From Verrucomicrobiota bacterium (GTDB lineage Bacteria > Verrucomicrobiota > Verrucomicrobiia > Limisphaerales > UBA9464): DNA of 15,415 bases. Each line of letters opens with the position of its first letter. The first letter of the stretch is position 1. The notes beneath the pieces were generated by a model, which did not search any database, was not told the origin of the DNA, and worked only from the letters and a program-made list of their open reading frames with translations. The position numbers and the translations under genes were made by a program. The DNA lies in contig JAPLUH010000527.1 of NCBI GenBank assembly GCA_026397675.1, positions 1 through 15,415 of the forward strand, given 5' to 3'. Below are positions 15,309-15,415 of the stretch, piece after piece.

Positions 15309-15415
15309 ATGCCCAGCTTGCCTGTTCTCGCTCTCACCGCGGTTTTCTTGATGGCGCTTCCCCTGGTGGCCGAAGTGCCCCGGCATCCGAAGTTCGGTTT
15401 TCCGGTGTACACCAA
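15309..15415 (+). CDS. Start of a secreted protein (3' end outside window)
   Basis: An ATG at 15309 opens a frame that runs off the window after 35 codons. The visible part is a Sec-type signal peptide: short polar start, hydrophobic core VLALTAVFLMALPLVA, and a likely cleavage after A21 before EVPRHPKFGF. The mature part is too short to identify. It may be the next member of the exported gene group here, but no upstream ribosome site is evident. Confidence 0.55.
   Translation, partial: MPSLPVLALTAVFLMALPLVAEVPRHPKFGFPVYT

Noticed and set aside
1..15415. Mobile element, CRISPR array, phage or toxin-antitoxin genes
   Set aside because: I looked for transposase-like frames, terminal repeats, regularly spaced repeats and small paired genes and found none. 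The two tRNAs also show no duplicated 3' ends that would mark an integrated element.

Overview
The window looks like chromosome from a Verrucomicrobiota-type bacterium, with Planctomycetota as the alternative. The main reason is the back-to-back pair of a DUF1549/DUF1553 ('PSD1') protein and a Tat-exported DUF1501 protein, followed by Tat-exported Gfo/Idh/MocA and sugar-isomerase-like proteins. These families are strongly expanded in that superphylum. Base composition is GC-rich and even, and I see no mobile element, CRISPR array, phage gene or rRNA. The assignment rests on protein families only.

Left end (1-2478): the 3' part of proS (bacterial-type prolyl-tRNA synthetase) runs into the window and converges on a leftward operon cutA-ruvC-mogA (metal-tolerance family protein, Holliday junction resolvase, molybdopterin adenylyltransferase). 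A hairpin between the convergent genes overlaps the mogA stop codon. The operon is tightly packed, with a 4-bp gap between cutA and ruvC.

Middle left (2479-7643): a short AT-rich divergent promoter region separates cutA from a rightward operon. That operon holds a DUF2892 two-helix membrane protein, a zinc-ribbon thioredoxin (trxC type), an RND efflux adaptor lipoprotein and an RND inner-membrane permease. The last two overlap by 4 nt. No outer-membrane factor or regulator is present, so the pump must borrow or encode its TolC-like partner elsewhere.

Middle right (7644-12101): the PSD1 protein and the DUF1501 protein overlap by 11 nt and are clearly cotranscribed. The PSD1 protein carries an extra beta-rich module spliced into its C-terminal region. 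Both proteins carry export signals, so the pair probably acts outside the cytoplasm; its reaction is unknown.

Right end (12102-15415): two tRNA genes on the minus strand (Lys-UUU then Glu-UUC in transcription order) end in a strong terminator. After a 255-bp gap comes a Tat-exported Gfo/Idh/MocA oxidoreductase with its own terminator, then a Tat-exported xylose-isomerase-like TIM-barrel protein. These two look like parts of extracytoplasmic or periplasmic sugar oxidation and isomerisation. A 315-bp non-coding stretch with three possible hairpins follows, and the window ends in the signal peptide of a further secreted protein. Nothing here amounts to a clearly new system. The most interesting items are the PSD1 domain insertion, the thioredoxin/RND operon, and the structured non-coding stretch near the right edge.
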